A stretch of DNA of 40,540 bases from an uncultured Pirellulaceae bacterium (lineage in GTDB: Bacteria; Planctomycetota; Planctomycetia; Pirellulales; Pirellulaceae): contig CALHZT010000123.1 of the NCBI GenBank assembly GCA_938040995.1, positions 1-40,540 on the forward strand, read 5' to 3'. The notes beneath the pieces are model-generated. The model worked only from the letters and a program-made list of their open reading frames with translations, did no database searches and was not told the origin of the DNA. Below, piece after piece: positions 7,390 through 17,276 of the stretch (positions are counted from its first letter, which is position 1; each line of letters begins with the position of its first letter). The position numbers and the translations under genes were made by a program.

Positions 7390-9589
7390 ACCACTTGAGT
7401 AGCCACGCTGAAAGTACCATCGCGCCGAGAACGACAGGTGGTCCGTAGTGATAGGTGGCGGCTCCGTCATTAAACGTGTTGATGATTCCGTCCAGTCGAG
7501 GGAATCTCTCAAGTAACCCGGGGATATATCGGCTGAAACAGATCCCGAGCGCGTTATGAGTCGCATGAAATGCGATGCACGGCAGCAGGCTGCCAGTCTG
7601 GATGGCGATGTATCCGAGTACTACGCCGAACACCGTTGCGATAAGTGATTGTTGCACGACACCGTGCGCGAATCCAAAGAGCAGGCTGGAGATAATGATG
7701 GCTCGTCGCGTCCTGCCGTTGCTGTTCAAACCTGACAGGATATACCCGCGAAATGCCAACTCTTCACAGATCGCTGGCAAGACGGCCATCAGTAGTAGCA
7801 TCGAACCAAGCGGTGCGTCGCCGAGAATTTTCTCGAATGGTGCGAGGGCAGCGATATCGATGGGATACATGGTCTTTACGAGAACAAGTAGGGCGATCGC
7901 AACCGGATGAAGGCAGATCGCGAGGAGTATCGCGGCTGGAATCGACCAGAAAGTTCGTGGCGGCTTGAGGGCGAGGGTTGTACGTGGTTCCGTGGTCAGG
8001 GCAACGGCCATCAGAATCGCAGGTGCGGCGACAAAAGCGACAAGACTGAGCGCCGCGATGGTTGCAAAGCTGTTCCAGTCGGTGGGACTCGGCAGTGACA
8101 TCCCTGCAAAGAATCGCACGAGCAGAATCAGGATGCCGCACATAAAGCCTTCGATGAATCCTGGAGTCGGTGACCGGTCGGTAACGAACCGCCGCAGCCA
8201 CAATCCAACACTGAATCGTTCGCTGTCCTGGAAAAGAACGTTCTCGTCGTTAAACTGGTCAACGGCCCATCGAATCGCAACGAAGCAGCAAGTCGCGGTG
8301 ACTCCCATCACCGGCAGGACGTATGGAATCGCCTGTCTGTATTCGCCTTCCATCAGGTTTCGTAGCAACAGCATGACTCCAGTGACCGGGATAATCGCTG
8401 TTCCGAGGTCCAGTTCAGCCGACGGGAACATCGCCAGCATCATGAGTGGCATGGAGATCAGGAGCAGAGGCATCAGGTAGTACTGCCCCTCTTTGGTGCT
8501 TCGAGCCATCGTTGCCAAAGCCAGCGCAAGAGCGCTGAACAGTGCGACGATTGGTATGAGTGCAAGGAATAGCCACGCGAGCGAAGACAGTGGTGGAGCC
8601 CCAAATGTCTGGAACCCGCCGTTGGCGAGGCCGGCAAATTGTCGAACGGCGAAGGTTGCTGTCAGTGCCATACAAATCAGGTTAAGCGCACTGGTTGCAA
8701 AGCTGAACAGCATGATGGTGATCAGTTTTCCGCAGACGATTTCGGATCGTTCGGCTGGGCTGCTTAATAATGTCTCGAGCGTTCCCCGTTCTTTTTCACC
8801 CGCACAAAGATCGACGGCTGGGTAGAAAGCTCCGGTTAGCGCCCAAATCAGAGCGACGAACGGCAGCACCTTGGACCAGAGGGCTGCACGACGCCCCGTC
8901 GGATTCGCCAAGTCAAGTGTCGCCATGCGAATCGGTGCGGTTGATGCTGGTCCGGCGACCTGTCCGGCGGATGCCAGTTCATCCCGACTTCGCTGCCAAC
9001 GTGTAATTGCAATGGACATCCGCTCGTAAGCAATGCGTGAACGGTCCTTTGCGGCATTGAAATAGACCAGAGGCTTGGAGGAAGCAACAAGGTTTACGGG
9101 CGATTCTTGCGACTGTGACTCTTGCGATTCGTCAGCAGTTCCCTTACCGGAGATTTCGCCAGATGCCGTGGGTTTATCGTCGCCGGTGGTGCCGGATTCC
9201 GTTGACGATTCGGCAGGAAAGCAGACGACGATGTCGAAGGTGCCCTCATCAATAATCGCAGAAGCTTTGTCAGCGGCCTGCTCGGCATAGGGAAGCTGGT
9301 TTTCGAGATAGTCGACGATCAGCAGATTCGATTCGGCTGGTGGTACGCTCGTGATCTTTCCGTCGACGATAAAGGCCGGGTCGGTTGGAAGAGGTGCTTC
9401 CGCAACGATGAGAACTCGCGAAGGATTTTTTTTCAGGAACTGGGCAAGCTGCATGAAGGACATGCCCATGAGTGGATAAAGAAGCAATGGCAAAATTGCG
9501 ATCATGAACAAGGTACGTCGATCGCGTAACTGGTCGCGAACTTCGCGATTCAGAATCAGCTTGACGTTGGACCATTTGAGACGATTCAT
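7295..9589 (-). CDS. ABC-2 permease (NatB-like) fused to a CPBP intramembrane protease
   Basis: A 764-residue membrane protein made of two units. The N-terminal half (about 1-500) is an ABC-2/NatB-type permease: an N-terminal cytoplasmic segment, one helix, a large extracytoplasmic loop with a Ser/Glu/Gly-rich insert (about 130-170), then a block of helices with the family motif [13 protein letters not shown]. The C-terminal part (about 500-764) is a CPBP (CAAX/bacteriocin-processing) protease with all three motifs: EELAFRG (Glu609, Glu610, Arg614), FGFAH (His642) and HATHN (His675, Asn679). Its start overlaps the stop of the upstream ATPase gene by four bases (ATGA), indicating translational coupling. 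The pair should form an exporter; substrate and protease target are unknown. Its 3' end overlaps the convergent protease gene by 95 bases. Confidence 0.92.
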   Translation of the reverse strand: MNRLKWSNVKLILNREVRDQLRDRRTLFMIAILPLLLYPLMGMSFMQLAQFLKKNPSRVLIVAEAPLPTDPAFIVDGKITSVPPAESNLLIVDYLENQLPYAEQAADKASAIIDEGTFDIVVCFPAESSTESGTTGDDKPTASGEISGKGTADESQESQSQESPVNLVASSKPLVYFNAAKDRSRIAYERMSIAITRWQRSRDELASAGQVAGPASTAPIRMATLDLANPTGRRAALWSKVLPFVALIWALTGAFYPAVDLCAGEKERGTLETLLSSPAERSEIVCGKLITIMLFSFATSALNLICMALTATFAVRQFAGLANGGFQTFGAPPLSSLAWLFLALIPIVALFSALALALATMARSTKEGQYYLMPLLLISMPLMMLAMFPSAELDLGTAIIPVTGVMLLLRNLMEGEYRQAIPYVLPVMGVTATCCFVAIRWAVDQFNDENVLFQDSERFSVGLWLRRFVTDRSPTPGFIEGFMCGILILLVRFFAGMSLPSPTDWNSFATIAALSLVAFVAAPAILMAVALTTEPRTTLALKPPRTFWSIPAAILLAICLHPVAIALLVLVKTMYPIDIAALAPFEKILGDAPLGSMLLLMAVLPAICEELAFRGYILSGLNSNGRTRRAIIISSLLFGFAHGVVQQSLIATVFGVVLGYIAIQTGSLLPCIAFHATHNALGICFSRYIPGLLERFPRLDGIINTFNDGAATYHYGPPVVLGAMVLSAWLLKWFKRLNFEPTLQDMQEAAHQSVHAMATQALPQ

Positions 9590-10356
9590 GACTGAAGAAC
9601 TTTCCCGAGTTCGGCTTTTTCCTGATGCTGTGAGATTAGCTGAAAGAACAGTTCTTCAAGGTCGTTTTCGCCGTACTTTTCTCGCAGTTCTTCCTGAGTG
9701 CCTTCTGCCAGGACATGTCCCCGGTAAATGATGGCAACTCGATCGCAGAGGCGCTCGACTTCTCGCATAATATGAGTCGAGAAGATGATGCATTTTCCCT
9801 GGTCCCGTAGGTCAGCGACGATATCAAGAAGCGCCCGGCCAACAAGGACATCGAGCCCGACAGTGGCTTCATCGAAGATCAGCACCGGTGGATCATGGAC
9901 AAGAGCTCTTGCAATGGAGACTTTCTGCTTCATGCCCGTTGACATCTTTGCGCCCAGCACCTCACGAATGTCATTCATATTCATGCGGGAGAAAATGCCT
10001 TCGATTCGCTCTTCAAGTGCTTCTGATTCGATGCCATGCAGCTTGCCAAAGTAGCTGACCATCTCGTAAGCGGTCATTCGGTCATAGACCGCAGTGTTGT
10101 TGGATACGAAACCAATGCTTCGCCGGACCGGAGAAGGATGCTTGACGACGTCATAGCCGCCGATGTTGACGGAGCCACCACTCGGCTTGAGGACAGTGCT
10201 CATGATTCGCAGGAGCGTTGTCTTTCCGGCACCGTTTGGTCCGAGCAAGCCGTAGATTTCCCCCGGATTCGCATCGAAGTTCACGCCCGATAACGCGACG
10301 AATTGACCATTTCTCAGGTCGGAATATGTCTTCGTAAGTTCGCGGACTTGGATCAT
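9586..10356 (-). CDS. ABC transporter ATP-binding subunit (NatA-like)
   Basis: A 256-residue ATPase subunit of the Nat/ABC-2 exporter class, cytoplasmic, pairing with the permease encoded directly downstream. The Walker A motif is GPNGAGKTT, the signature is [14 protein letters not shown], Walker B is [12 protein letters not shown] and the switch His lies in IIFSTHIM. The signature starts STGM rather than LSGGQ, as is usual for NatA relatives. ATG 10356 ([11 protein letters not shown]) is chosen because ATPases of this class begin there; twelve upstream codons in frame look non-coding. The NatAB archetype expels sodium, but that substrate cannot be assigned here. Confidence 0.94.
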   Translation of the reverse strand: MIQVRELTKTYSDLRNGQFVALSGVNFDANPGEIYGLLGPNGAGKTTLLRIMSTVLKPSGGSVNIGGYDVVKHPSPVRRSIGFVSNNTAVYDRMTAYEMVSYFGKLHGIESEALEERIEGIFSRMNMNDIREVLGAKMSTGMKQKVSIARALVHDPPVLIFDEATVGLDVLVGRALLDIVADLRDQGKCIIFSTHIMREVERLCDRVAIIYRGHVLAEGTQEELREKYGENDLEELFFQLISQHQEKAELGKVLQS

Positions 10357-10674
10357 GACTGTTCTGGAAAGCGGGGGCCGGGGGCATCTCAAGGCTGTTG
10401 AGAGAATACGTCACGCATCAGTGAATGCCGGTCTTACATCACGGATGAAGGATCATTCGTGTGCGTCCGGGCGTACGACTGATGCAACCGGAATGGCACG
10501 AAGTTCATGCAGTGCTGATTTTTCAACAAGATGGCGGCCCGGTTGGCTGCGCGCATCATTCCCTTGAAATCGCAGTATTTGTGGTGGATTTCTTTGCCTG
10601 GAAAGGGATTTCGACATAGGTTTTTGGGACACCTTTACCATGTCCCCCCTCTGCATTGGACAAAGTGCCTTGTA
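10357..10674. other. Divergent intergenic region with leader hairpin
   Basis: About 318 bases between the exporter operon (minus) and the tad-like trio (plus). A small hairpin (10626-10631 with 10641-10646, GGGACA/TGTCCC, nine-base loop) lies about 28 bases before the first tadE start and could sit in its leader. No gene or clear promoter is identified. Confidence 0.4.
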
Positions 10675-11127
10675 ATGATGACAAGAATAACAAACAAAAA
10701 TGAACGAAAAGGAACTGCCGCAACGGAGTTTGCCCTAATCATTCCAATCTTGCTCCTTCTCACTTTTGGCACGATTGAACTCTGCTCTGCGATGTTTCTC
10801 CGACAGACTCTTCAGATTGCCGCTTTTGAAGGAGCGCGAGTTTCTGTTCGCAAACGCGCTACAAACAGTGATGTGCAAGCCGTAGTTGCAGAATTCCTGA
10901 ATGACCGTGATATCACGGGAGGTACGGCATCCATTGACGTCAACGTGGCACGGACAGAAATCCTTGACCCTATCCAAGTCACCGTTCGGGCGCCCATGAA
11001 TGGCAATGGAATTCTCCCCAACGGTTTCTACACGTGGTTACGCGGGCGGCAAGTCGCCGCCAGTACTGTGATGTACAAAGAATTTATACACCCTGACTAC
11101 GAAGAAGAGCTCGCATCCGGATCCTGA
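10675..11127 (+). CDS. TadE-like pseudopilin protein
   Basis: A 150-residue protein with the TadE pattern: a short basic N-terminus, a Gly-x-AxxEFALIIPILLLLTFG segment (residues about 13-32) containing the key Glu of the pilin-like motif, one transmembrane helix, then an extracytoplasmic domain with no recognisable catalytic motif. TadE proteins are minor pseudopilins of Tad/Flp pili or, in systems without pilus genes, exported envelope proteins. The start is one of two adjacent ATG codons (10675 or 10678); a longer upstream frame reads as non-coding. It is the first gene of a three-gene plus-strand unit. Confidence 0.88.
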   Translation: MMTRITNKNERKGTAATEFALIIPILLLLTFGTIELCSAMFLRQTLQIAAFEGARVSVRKRATNSDVQAVVAEFLNDRDITGGTASIDVNVARTEILDPIQVTVRAPMNGNGILPNGFYTWLRGRQVAASTVMYKEFIHPDYEEELASGS

Positions 11128-11147
11128 TCCGGAGGAATGATGACAAA

Positions 11148-11597
11148 ATGAGAGTTTCACAACGAGAAAAACGGCGCGGCGCCGCAATGATCGAGTTTGC
11201 GATAGTTGCGATTCCGATGTTCATGCTGATCTTTGGTTGTATCGAGTTTGCAAGAGTCTCGATGATGGAGTCACTTGCCCAGAACGCTGCCTACGAGGCG
11301 GCGCGACACGTCATGGTTGCCGGCGCGAAAAAGTCAGAAGCCGAGGCCGAGGCCAATCGAATCCTTGGGTTCCTTGGTACGCGAGACGCTGAAGTAACCG
11401 TCACTCCAGAGGATCCGACAGGCGCTGCCCAAAGTGGGATCGACGAGCACACGGCCAAAGTAACTGTGCGGGTACGAATTCCCATGGAAAGGAATGTCAT
11501 CTACCTGAATCGCTTCACCAAAGACGTGACGATCGAGAAGGTGACAACCCTGACAACCGAACGATACAGCGGCTACTTCGATGGAAACGGTAGCTAA
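11148..11597 (+). CDS. Second TadE/TadG-like pseudopilin protein
   Basis: A 149-residue relative of the preceding gene, with the N-terminal motif RRGAAMIEFAIVAIPMFMLI, the pilin-like Glu, and one transmembrane helix (about 14-34) followed by an exported domain rich in Thr and Val. It starts 20 bases after the previous stop. A GGAGG lies 12 bases before the start, rather far, and the sequence around it (CCGGATCCTGATCCGG, 11117-11132) can fold into a short hairpin overlapping the previous stop, which might affect coupling. Two tadE copies side by side are common in planctomycetes. Confidence 0.87.
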   Translation: MRVSQREKRRGAAMIEFAIVAIPMFMLIFGCIEFARVSMMESLAQNAAYEAARHVMVAGAKKSEAEAEANRILGFLGTRDAEVTVTPEDPTGAAQSGIDEHTAKVTVRVRIPMERNVIYLNRFTKDVTIEKVTTLTTERYSGYFDGNGS

Positions 11598-11649
11598 CCG
11601 TCCAGCTTGACAGACAGCGTTTTTGATTTGAAACCCAGCTCGGAAAAGA

Positions 11650-13020
11650 ATGATGATACGAAAATTTGCCGATTCGAACGAACGTCGAGGGGCTGTATTG
11701 CCGTTATTCGCGGTTTTACTTCCGGTGCTGCTAATTTTATGCGCTTTTGCCATCAATATCGCATACATGCAGCTGACCCGAACGGAGCTCAAGATCGCCA
11801 GCGATGCCGCGGCACGCGCAGGTGGTCGAGCCTGGAGTCATCACCAAAGTGTCAGTCAAGCTCAGCTGTTCGCAAGGCAGGCAGCAGTACGAAATATGGT
11901 ATCCGGCAAACAGCTGCGGCTACAAAACAGCGAAATTGAGTTTGGTAGCTCGGTTCGGGCAAATAACGGATCGGGTCGCTACACTTTTGTTACGAAAGAC
12001 ACTGCCGCCGTTGCTGCCGGAACGGAAGAGGCCAATTCGGTTCGGGTTCTTGGCAAATTCTCTTCGGCGTCCCGCAACGGACCTGTCAACCTGTTGATGG
12101 GCGGTGTGGGTGGTCGAAGAACTTTCTCACCCGAGCAAACTTCGGTCTGCACCCAACTTGATCGTGATGTAGCTTTGGTAATTGACCGTTCTGGGTCCAT
12201 GGCTTACGGCGTTTTTGATCAGGAAATGCATGACCTGACGGTTGAAATGTTTTTTGCCGGTGAGATCTCCGCGGGTGAGGCGATTGCAGCGAATGCCGGA
12301 TTCGCAGACAGTCCCTATTCGTCGATCAGAGACGGAATCGTTTATGATCGGCAATACACGGAAAATGTGTTGAACCGGCTGCTTGTTGCAGCTGCGAATG
12401 ACCCTATTGCGCAGAAGGTATACGACTATGCTGTCGGAGCCAATGCCTACAATTCGCCTTCGGCCGCCGCAAGCACTTCGCCAGCACCTCCATTTTCGAG
12501 ATGGGATCTTGCTCTGGAAGCTGTTGCCGCATTTAACGAAGTGCTGGTTGCTACCGATCAGGAAGAGCTTCTTTCGCTCGGAACCTTCAGTAACACTGGA
12601 AGTCTCGATTTGTCGTTAACGGATGATTCCCTGGCTTACAGGGAAGTTACTGATGCGGTGGCCGAAATCCGACCGTTTGGCGGAACAGGTATTGGAAGAG
12701 GCTTGATGGAGACAATCCCGTCGCTGGTGGCCGCCGGATCTGGTGCGCGACCATTTGCGAAAAAGACCATTGTGATCCTGACCGATGGACGCGAGAACGA
12801 CGGCGTAACCCCGACCGCTGACGATGCTGCAAGGTCGATCGTCGGCGCCGACGATGTTCAGATCCATACAGTGACATTCACCGACGGTGCGGACCAGTCA
12901 GCGATGCAAAACGTGGCCGCTATCGGAAATGGAAAGCATTACCACGCCAATGATGGCGGTGAGCTGATTGAGATCTTTCGCGAGATCGCGAACAATCTAC
13001 CAACACTTATTACCGAGTAG
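11650..13020 (+). CDS. TadG-like protein with von Willebrand A domain
   Basis: A 456-residue protein: a TadG-type N-terminus (RRGAVLPLFAVLLPVLLILC, one membrane helix, then an ASDAAARAGG segment typical of TadG), an extracytoplasmic linker, and a C-terminal VWA domain with the metal-ion-dependent adhesion site DRSGS (residues about 178-182), a conserved Thr in GGTGIGRGL and ILTDGREND. A long insert (about 190-275) splits the VWA domain after its first strand. TadG proteins are thought to anchor Tad pili in the envelope; the VWA part suggests ligand or matrix binding. It lies 52 bases after the second tadE-like gene and ends just before a strong terminator. Confidence 0.9.
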   Translation: MMIRKFADSNERRGAVLPLFAVLLPVLLILCAFAINIAYMQLTRTELKIASDAAARAGGRAWSHHQSVSQAQLFARQAAVRNMVSGKQLRLQNSEIEFGSSVRANNGSGRYTFVTKDTAAVAAGTEEANSVRVLGKFSSASRNGPVNLLMGGVGGRRTFSPEQTSVCTQLDRDVALVIDRSGSMAYGVFDQEMHDLTVEMFFAGEISAGEAIAANAGFADSPYSSIRDGIVYDRQYTENVLNRLLVAAANDPIAQKVYDYAVGANAYNSPSAAASTSPAPPFSRWDLALEAVAAFNEVLVATDQEELLSLGTFSNTGSLDLSLTDDSLAYREVTDAVAEIRPFGGTGIGRGLMETIPSLVAAGSGARPFAKKTIVILTDGRENDGVTPTADDAARSIVGADDVQIHTVTFTDGADQSAMQNVAAIGNGKHYHANDGGELIEIFREIANNLPTLITE

Positions 13021-13042
13021 GGACAACTTCGGTCAGTCAAAG

Positions 13043-13075
13043 AAAACGGCGATGCCAAAGGGCATCGCCGTTTTT
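13043..13075 (+). terminator. Strong Rho-independent terminator after the tad-like trio
   Basis: A perfect 14-bp stem (13043-13056 with 13061-13074, GGCGATGCC core) with a four-base AAAG loop is followed by T residues. It lies 22 bases after the tadG-like stop. The A-run on the other side makes it potentially bidirectional, which would also end the convergent PEP-CTERM gene. Confidence 0.93.
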
Positions 13076-13098
13076 GCTTTTCGTCTCTGGCCACACGT

Positions 13099-14358
13099 CT
13101 ACTGCCGGCTACTACGTCGACGCAAGCCGAACAGGCCAAGGGTAGCCATTCCAAACAATGAGAGCGAAGTCGGTTCGGGAACAGCAGAAACGTCCGACGA
13201 GGTGAACTTGTTTCCGTTCCAGATGTTGAAGTCACCGACATCAGCCGAACCGTCCGAGTTAAAGTCACCGGAGCACCACGCAGACGTTGCAGTGAACTTG
13301 TTGCCATTCCAGACATTGAAGTCACCAACATCGACGGATCCGTCGAGGTTTGCATCGCCATCGAGGTAAGGGTTTCCTGATGCGTTGTTTACAGCGCCGG
13401 CTTCAGCAAGCCATGAATCCCGGTCGCCAGCGTCCACAACCGTATCGCCATTCAGGTCGAAAGTTGGGTCGTTGGTGCCGGCGACGATTTCAGTCGTGAG
13501 AGCATCGATGTCGGCACAATCGTAAATCGTGTCTCCGTTGAAATCTCCATTGCCACCGTTGTCGATCGTTTCAAAAGGGGCCGTAATTCGTACGTTGTCC
13601 ATGCGGATAATGTTGTCCGCGTCCGGTGTGAGGCCAAGATCGAACTGGTCACCCTGGGCCTGAATCTGAATCTGAACCTGCGAGATGTCGTCCCACGCAC
13701 CAGCCTGGTACTCAGCGTAGTTCTGGTACAGGTATGGGACTCCCTGGAAATCGTTGCCTTCTGTGAATACTAATTCGTCAAAGTTAAACGACAGCGTTTG
13801 TGGAGTGCTATTCAACAGAATCGCTGGAGATGCCTCGTCGACGGCCAGAGAAAGAGCATTCCGGATCGTCCCGTCGGCGTTTCGTTCGGGCCCCTGCATC
13901 TGAACCGTTAGTTGTCCCGGGATGCCGCCAGGATCCAGAGGGTCCCAGCCATCTACCCAAACGTCGATCGATAGTGAGTACTGTGAGAAGTCGTTGGAAG
14001 TGAAACGCTGATTGTACACCACAGGACCAGCGGCACCGTCATCGCCGCCAAGCACGTGTCCAGCGCCGACGCCAACGCCGGCGTAAGTCCAGCACGCTTC
14101 CGGATCAACTACCCATCCAGTGAAATCACCGGTTGCAGTCAGGTGCGGGTCGGTGAAAGCTTCGTCGAACTCAACGGCCGTTTCGGAAGCGTTGTCGACG
14201 TTCGTCTCACAATCAGGAGTTCCTTGTCCGGCGTACGCATAGCCGTAAGAGTAACTGGGGAACGTTGTGCTGAAGTCCGCATTCAACAGTTCCTGCCCGC
14301 TTGATACGCCAGTTAGAGTGATAGCAAAAAGCAATCCGAATAACGTTCTTGATTTCAT
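13099..14358 (-). CDS. Secreted PEP-CTERM protein with dockerin-like EF-hand repeats
   Basis: A 419-residue exported protein. A signal peptide (MKSRTLFGLLFAITLTGVSS) is followed by a beta-rich domain of about 230 residues that I do not recognise in detail; it may be a carbohydrate-binding jelly roll. Three dockerin type I-like calcium-binding units follow: DFNGDTIYDCADIDAL, DANLDGSVDVGDFNVWN and DFNSDGSADVGDFNIWN. The last two are near-identical. The C-terminus is a PEP-CTERM signal (VPEPTSLSLFG, hydrophobic stretch, LRRRS). ATG 14358 is preferred over one 12 codons upstream because GGGGGA lies ten bases before it. A role at the cell surface is inferred. Confidence 0.88.
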   Translation of the reverse strand: MKSRTLFGLLFAITLTGVSSGQELLNADFSTTFPSYSYGYAYAGQGTPDCETNVDNASETAVEFDEAFTDPHLTATGDFTGWVVDPEACWTYAGVGVGAGHVLGGDDGAAGPVVYNQRFTSNDFSQYSLSIDVWVDGWDPLDPGGIPGQLTVQMQGPERNADGTIRNALSLAVDEASPAILLNSTPQTLSFNFDELVFTEGNDFQGVPYLYQNYAEYQAGAWDDISQVQIQIQAQGDQFDLGLTPDADNIIRMDNVRITAPFETIDNGGNGDFNGDTIYDCADIDALTTEIVAGTNDPTFDLNGDTVVDAGDRDSWLAEAGAVNNASGNPYLDGDANLDGSVDVGDFNVWNGNKFTATSAWCSGDFNSDGSADVGDFNIWNGNKFTSSDVSAVPEPTSLSLFGMATLGLFGLRRRSSRQ

Positions 14359-14558
14359 ACTTTGCGTCCCCCAAGACAAGTTTTCATAAAGCACGAGAGC
14401 TTAAAAGCGGCTCGTCCAACGACGGGCAGTATAGCGCCAGCCCGATAAATGCATAAGACAATTCTTGGCGCCTAAAGGCATGTGGGGCGAATTGACTCGG
14501 CAAGAACCTGGTAGGTACGGCAATTGGCGGCGGATATGGTTTTCCTAGGCGGTGTCCG

Positions 14559-14622
14559 ACGGACGTGTAGCGTCTCGGGCGGCGTGAATCCCGGGCGAGA
14601 GAGACGAAATGACGCTACACCA
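14559..14622 (+). repeat. Imperfect palindromic dispersed repeat, copy B
   Basis: Second copy of the element at 5380-5445, sharing ACGGAC-TGTAGCGTCTC and the GCGGCG that follows. Here the arms are perfect over ten bases: 14565-14574 (GTGTAGCGTC) pairs with 14611-14620 (GACGCTACAC). It sits 14 bases beyond the 3' end of menE, just as copy A sits after wbaP, so gene 3' flanks may be a preferred site. The element has no coding capacity. Confidence 0.65.
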
Positions 14623-14636
14623 AAGTTGAATGCGCT

Positions 14637-16037
14637 CTAACCAGGGGAAAGCCCTTGGTCGCGCGCCAGATTGGCTACGTATTTTGACAGGAATTGACGA
14701 TTGGGTTTGAGGCCTCGTTGATCAGCATCCGGCCATGGAAAAATCGCATCCGGTACTTTGAATGCCTGCAATTCTGAGCGGAGATGCTGCGAGATTTTTT
14801 CTTGATCGAGATCATCGATGTCGACCACGGCAATTGGGCGAAAGCCAAACTCGGGGTGTGTCAGGGGGATCACGACTGCCTGCCGAATACCCGGGAAGCT
14901 GAGAAGCGAGTTCTCAATTTCCTCAGGGTGAATATTCTCTCCACCGGAAATGAACATATTATCGACTCGGCCAGTCACATGAAGAATCGAGCCATCGAGC
15001 ACACCGATATCTCCTGTGCGGAACCAGCCATCTGCGTCGCAATGGCTTTCAGGCTGTCCCTGCTCCCAGTATCCGAGGCAGAGTGTTGGGCCTGCGACCA
15101 GAATCTCGCCACTCTCTGCGATGGATAACCGGCGGAACCTGAGTATTTCGCCTGCGTTGGCGACATCCCCTGGAGTTTCTTTACTGGTGGCGATCTGAGA
15201 CGCCATTTCGGTCATTCCATAAGTCGTTCGAATCGGCAGTTTTTCCTGTCGCGCCCTTTGGACCAGTTCATCTGGAATCGCACTTCCTCCCAGCAACACG
15301 GCCTTTAAATGAGTGGCATCCAGGCCAGATGCAAGGATCCGCAGGAGCTGAGTCGTCACCACGGAAATATGAGTGACGCTACTGTTCGCAACGGACTGCA
15401 CCAGCGAGCTACCTTCGGTTGGTACGACGACACAGGCACCGGCGATCGCACACCGGAAAAGAATTGCGAGCCCGCCAACGTGATATGTCGGCAACGAAAG
15501 AAGCCAACCATCACCTGGCTCGAGCCGGATATTCTCATTCGATCCGAGAGCGCTCAGCAGGTGAGCGCGCAAGTCGTGAACCACGGCTTTGGGATCGGCC
15601 GTGCTGCCCGAACTGAAAATGATGGTCGACGCGCCATTCAGACGCAATCGTGATTTGGGAGGCGGTTGCGAATTGTCAATTTCGCCGGTCGATTCGCGAT
15701 CGATATCGGGAAGCCACAATCCGGAGACATGTTGGACACGCGCCGTAACAACGTCGGCTGGTTCGCGTGTGCTGATCGGGCAAGCGACGGCTTGGCTTCG
15801 AAAGAGGGCCCAATAAAGAACGATCTGTTCGACGGTCTGTGTTGGTTGAAAGCAAACACGCTCGCCGGCCTTGATTGCGAGCGATGCTGCCCGGGCCTGA
15901 ATGAGTTCGTCCAGTTGCTTGTAAGTCAGCACTTTGTCGCCGCTCCGCACAGCAACGGCATTGGGATTTGCGATGGAGCAGGTTTTGACTGGGCATTCAA
16001 AACTTTCGGCGGTGGTCAGATGATCAAATGCGGTCAT
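14637..16037 (-). CDS. menE: o-Succinylbenzoate-CoA ligase
   Basis: A 466-residue acyl-adenylate-forming enzyme that activates o-succinylbenzoate to its CoA ester in menaquinone synthesis. Visible family motifs are the P-loop-like STIIFSSGSTADPKAVVHD, TTYGMTEMASQ, the GWFRTGDIG aspartate, the hinge region GRVDNMFISGGENIHPEEIE, and a C-terminal Lys in RGLKPNRQF (the usual catalytic Lys sits in such a motif). The start at 16037 overlaps the menC stop by four bases (ATGA). This context, next to menC, separates it from the many other AMP-ligases. Upstream in-frame codons are menC shadow. Confidence 0.93.
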   Translation of the reverse strand: MTAFDHLTTAESFECPVKTCSIANPNAVAVRSGDKVLTYKQLDELIQARAASLAIKAGERVCFQPTQTVEQIVLYWALFRSQAVACPISTREPADVVTARVQHVSGLWLPDIDRESTGEIDNSQPPPKSRLRLNGASTIIFSSGSTADPKAVVHDLRAHLLSALGSNENIRLEPGDGWLLSLPTYHVGGLAILFRCAIAGACVVVPTEGSSLVQSVANSSVTHISVVTTQLLRILASGLDATHLKAVLLGGSAIPDELVQRARQEKLPIRTTYGMTEMASQIATSKETPGDVANAGEILRFRRLSIAESGEILVAGPTLCLGYWEQGQPESHCDADGWFRTGDIGVLDGSILHVTGRVDNMFISGGENIHPEEIENSLLSFPGIRQAVVIPLTHPEFGFRPIAVVDIDDLDQEKISQHLRSELQAFKVPDAIFPWPDADQRGLKPNRQFLSKYVANLARDQGLSPG

Positions 16038-17029
16038 TGTGTGAGCTCCTGCAGTTTTGCCACGCAAATCTTCGGACGCCCCTCCAGTCGCAATGACCAC
16101 GATGCATCGATCAGCCGTTCTTCGATCAAGTCGTCCGCAATTCGCGAATGGGTATCGAGTCCCGCCGGAATGTCTGGCGAAAACCGGGCGGCAATTCGGG
16201 CGATCTGAGCCGTCCCGATTCCAGATTCGAAACACCCGCTAAAAACCAACGGCTTTCCCATCGCTGCGAGCCGGCGGATTTCGTCAATGGCTCCAAGCAA
16301 CGTTGGTTTAACGACAAACGCCGCGGCGGACTCGAACGCTTGAAGTGCTTCGTCACGGCTTGCCTTGTATGCTGCGCCCGTCGAGTTTGCCTCGTCCATT
16401 ACGGTCAGTTCAACAAGCGACTCGTCCAGCGCATAAGGGCAGCCCGTCACCTGCACGAAGCGTTCGAGCTGGATCGCATGGACTGGCGAAACGGCGAGTG
16501 GTTCTTCGATGTACTCGACATCAAGCTCTGCCACGGCGGATCCGAATTCCACAGCGGCATCCCACTCCCACGCCCGATTTGCATCCAGCCTTATCGACTG
16601 GTCGTCGCGAAGGATGGCTCTTACGGCAGCGACTCGCTCAATATCCTCCCGGATATCTGTGCGTCCGACTTTCAGTTTGACACAGCGGCAAGATGATTCT
16701 GCAATGGCTCTGGCTTTTTGCGTGACGCTTTCCGTCGGTCCGTCGAGAAGGGCGTTGATTGGCAAGTCAACGGTTGGCCATTCATCGTCTGGCAGACAAT
16801 CGCGAGCGAATTGGAGCGAACGGCATTTGGTGACAGCGAGTCGCCGGTTGTGAGCGTCGGCAGCAACGTCGGTGATTCTATCCCGACTGAAACCGGGAAG
16901 CGGTGCGGCTTCTGCCCATTCGCCATTCTCGCCTTGAATAACTACCGTATCGCGAAAGTGGACCGGTACGCCACGCGAATAGAACGGTGGATCTAGTGGA
17001 AGGCGGCAGTGATAGAATTTTGGAATCAA
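16034..17029 (-). CDS. menC: o-Succinylbenzoate synthase
   Basis: A 331-residue enolase-superfamily enzyme that dehydrates SHCHC to o-succinylbenzoate, the step before MenE. Superfamily landmarks are VKLKVG (catalytic Lys), RLDANRAW (metal Asp), EYIEEPL (metal Glu), YALDES (metal Asp) and FVVKPTLLGA (second catalytic Lys). No ATG occurs near the N-terminus; TTG at 17029 gives MIPKFYHCRLPLDPPF, which matches how this family begins in related bacteria as I recall. Translationally coupled to menE by a 4-base overlap. Other men genes are not in the window. Confidence 0.92.
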   Translation of the reverse strand: MIPKFYHCRLPLDPPFYSRGVPVHFRDTVVIQGENGEWAEAAPLPGFSRDRITDVAADAHNRRLAVTKCRSLQFARDCLPDDEWPTVDLPINALLDGPTESVTQKARAIAESSCRCVKLKVGRTDIREDIERVAAVRAILRDDQSIRLDANRAWEWDAAVEFGSAVAELDVEYIEEPLAVSPVHAIQLERFVQVTGCPYALDESLVELTVMDEANSTGAAYKASRDEALQAFESAAAFVVKPTLLGAIDEIRRLAAMGKPLVFSGCFESGIGTAQIARIAARFSPDIPAGLDTHSRIADDLIEERLIDASWSLRLEGRPKICVAKLQELTQ

Positions 17030-17276
17030 GTCTGGCTGGTTTTGAAAAGTGCCGCATGGGAAGCCGTTGCAGCAGGCGGCTGCCGGGGGCGACGCGCACC
17101 CCGACGGTTAAGCGAGATTGTAACCGCAACGTTGGGCAAGTCGGCAACAGCACGCCGATGGGTGCGAAACGCTTTTGCCCCACTAAGGCGAAAGGCGAGT
17201 GAAAATTTGCCAATCAGACATCGGTTGCCGCAGCGGCTCAAGAACACAAGTTGGTAAATTTTTATCCGCCGCTCGC

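Noticed and set aside
10612-10625. 14-base word CGACATAGGTTTTT shared with 22045-22058, both upstream of plus-strand genes
   Set aside because: A 14-base match between two places in 40 kb is expected a few times by chance, and the surrounding sequence does not align or give consistent promoter spacing.
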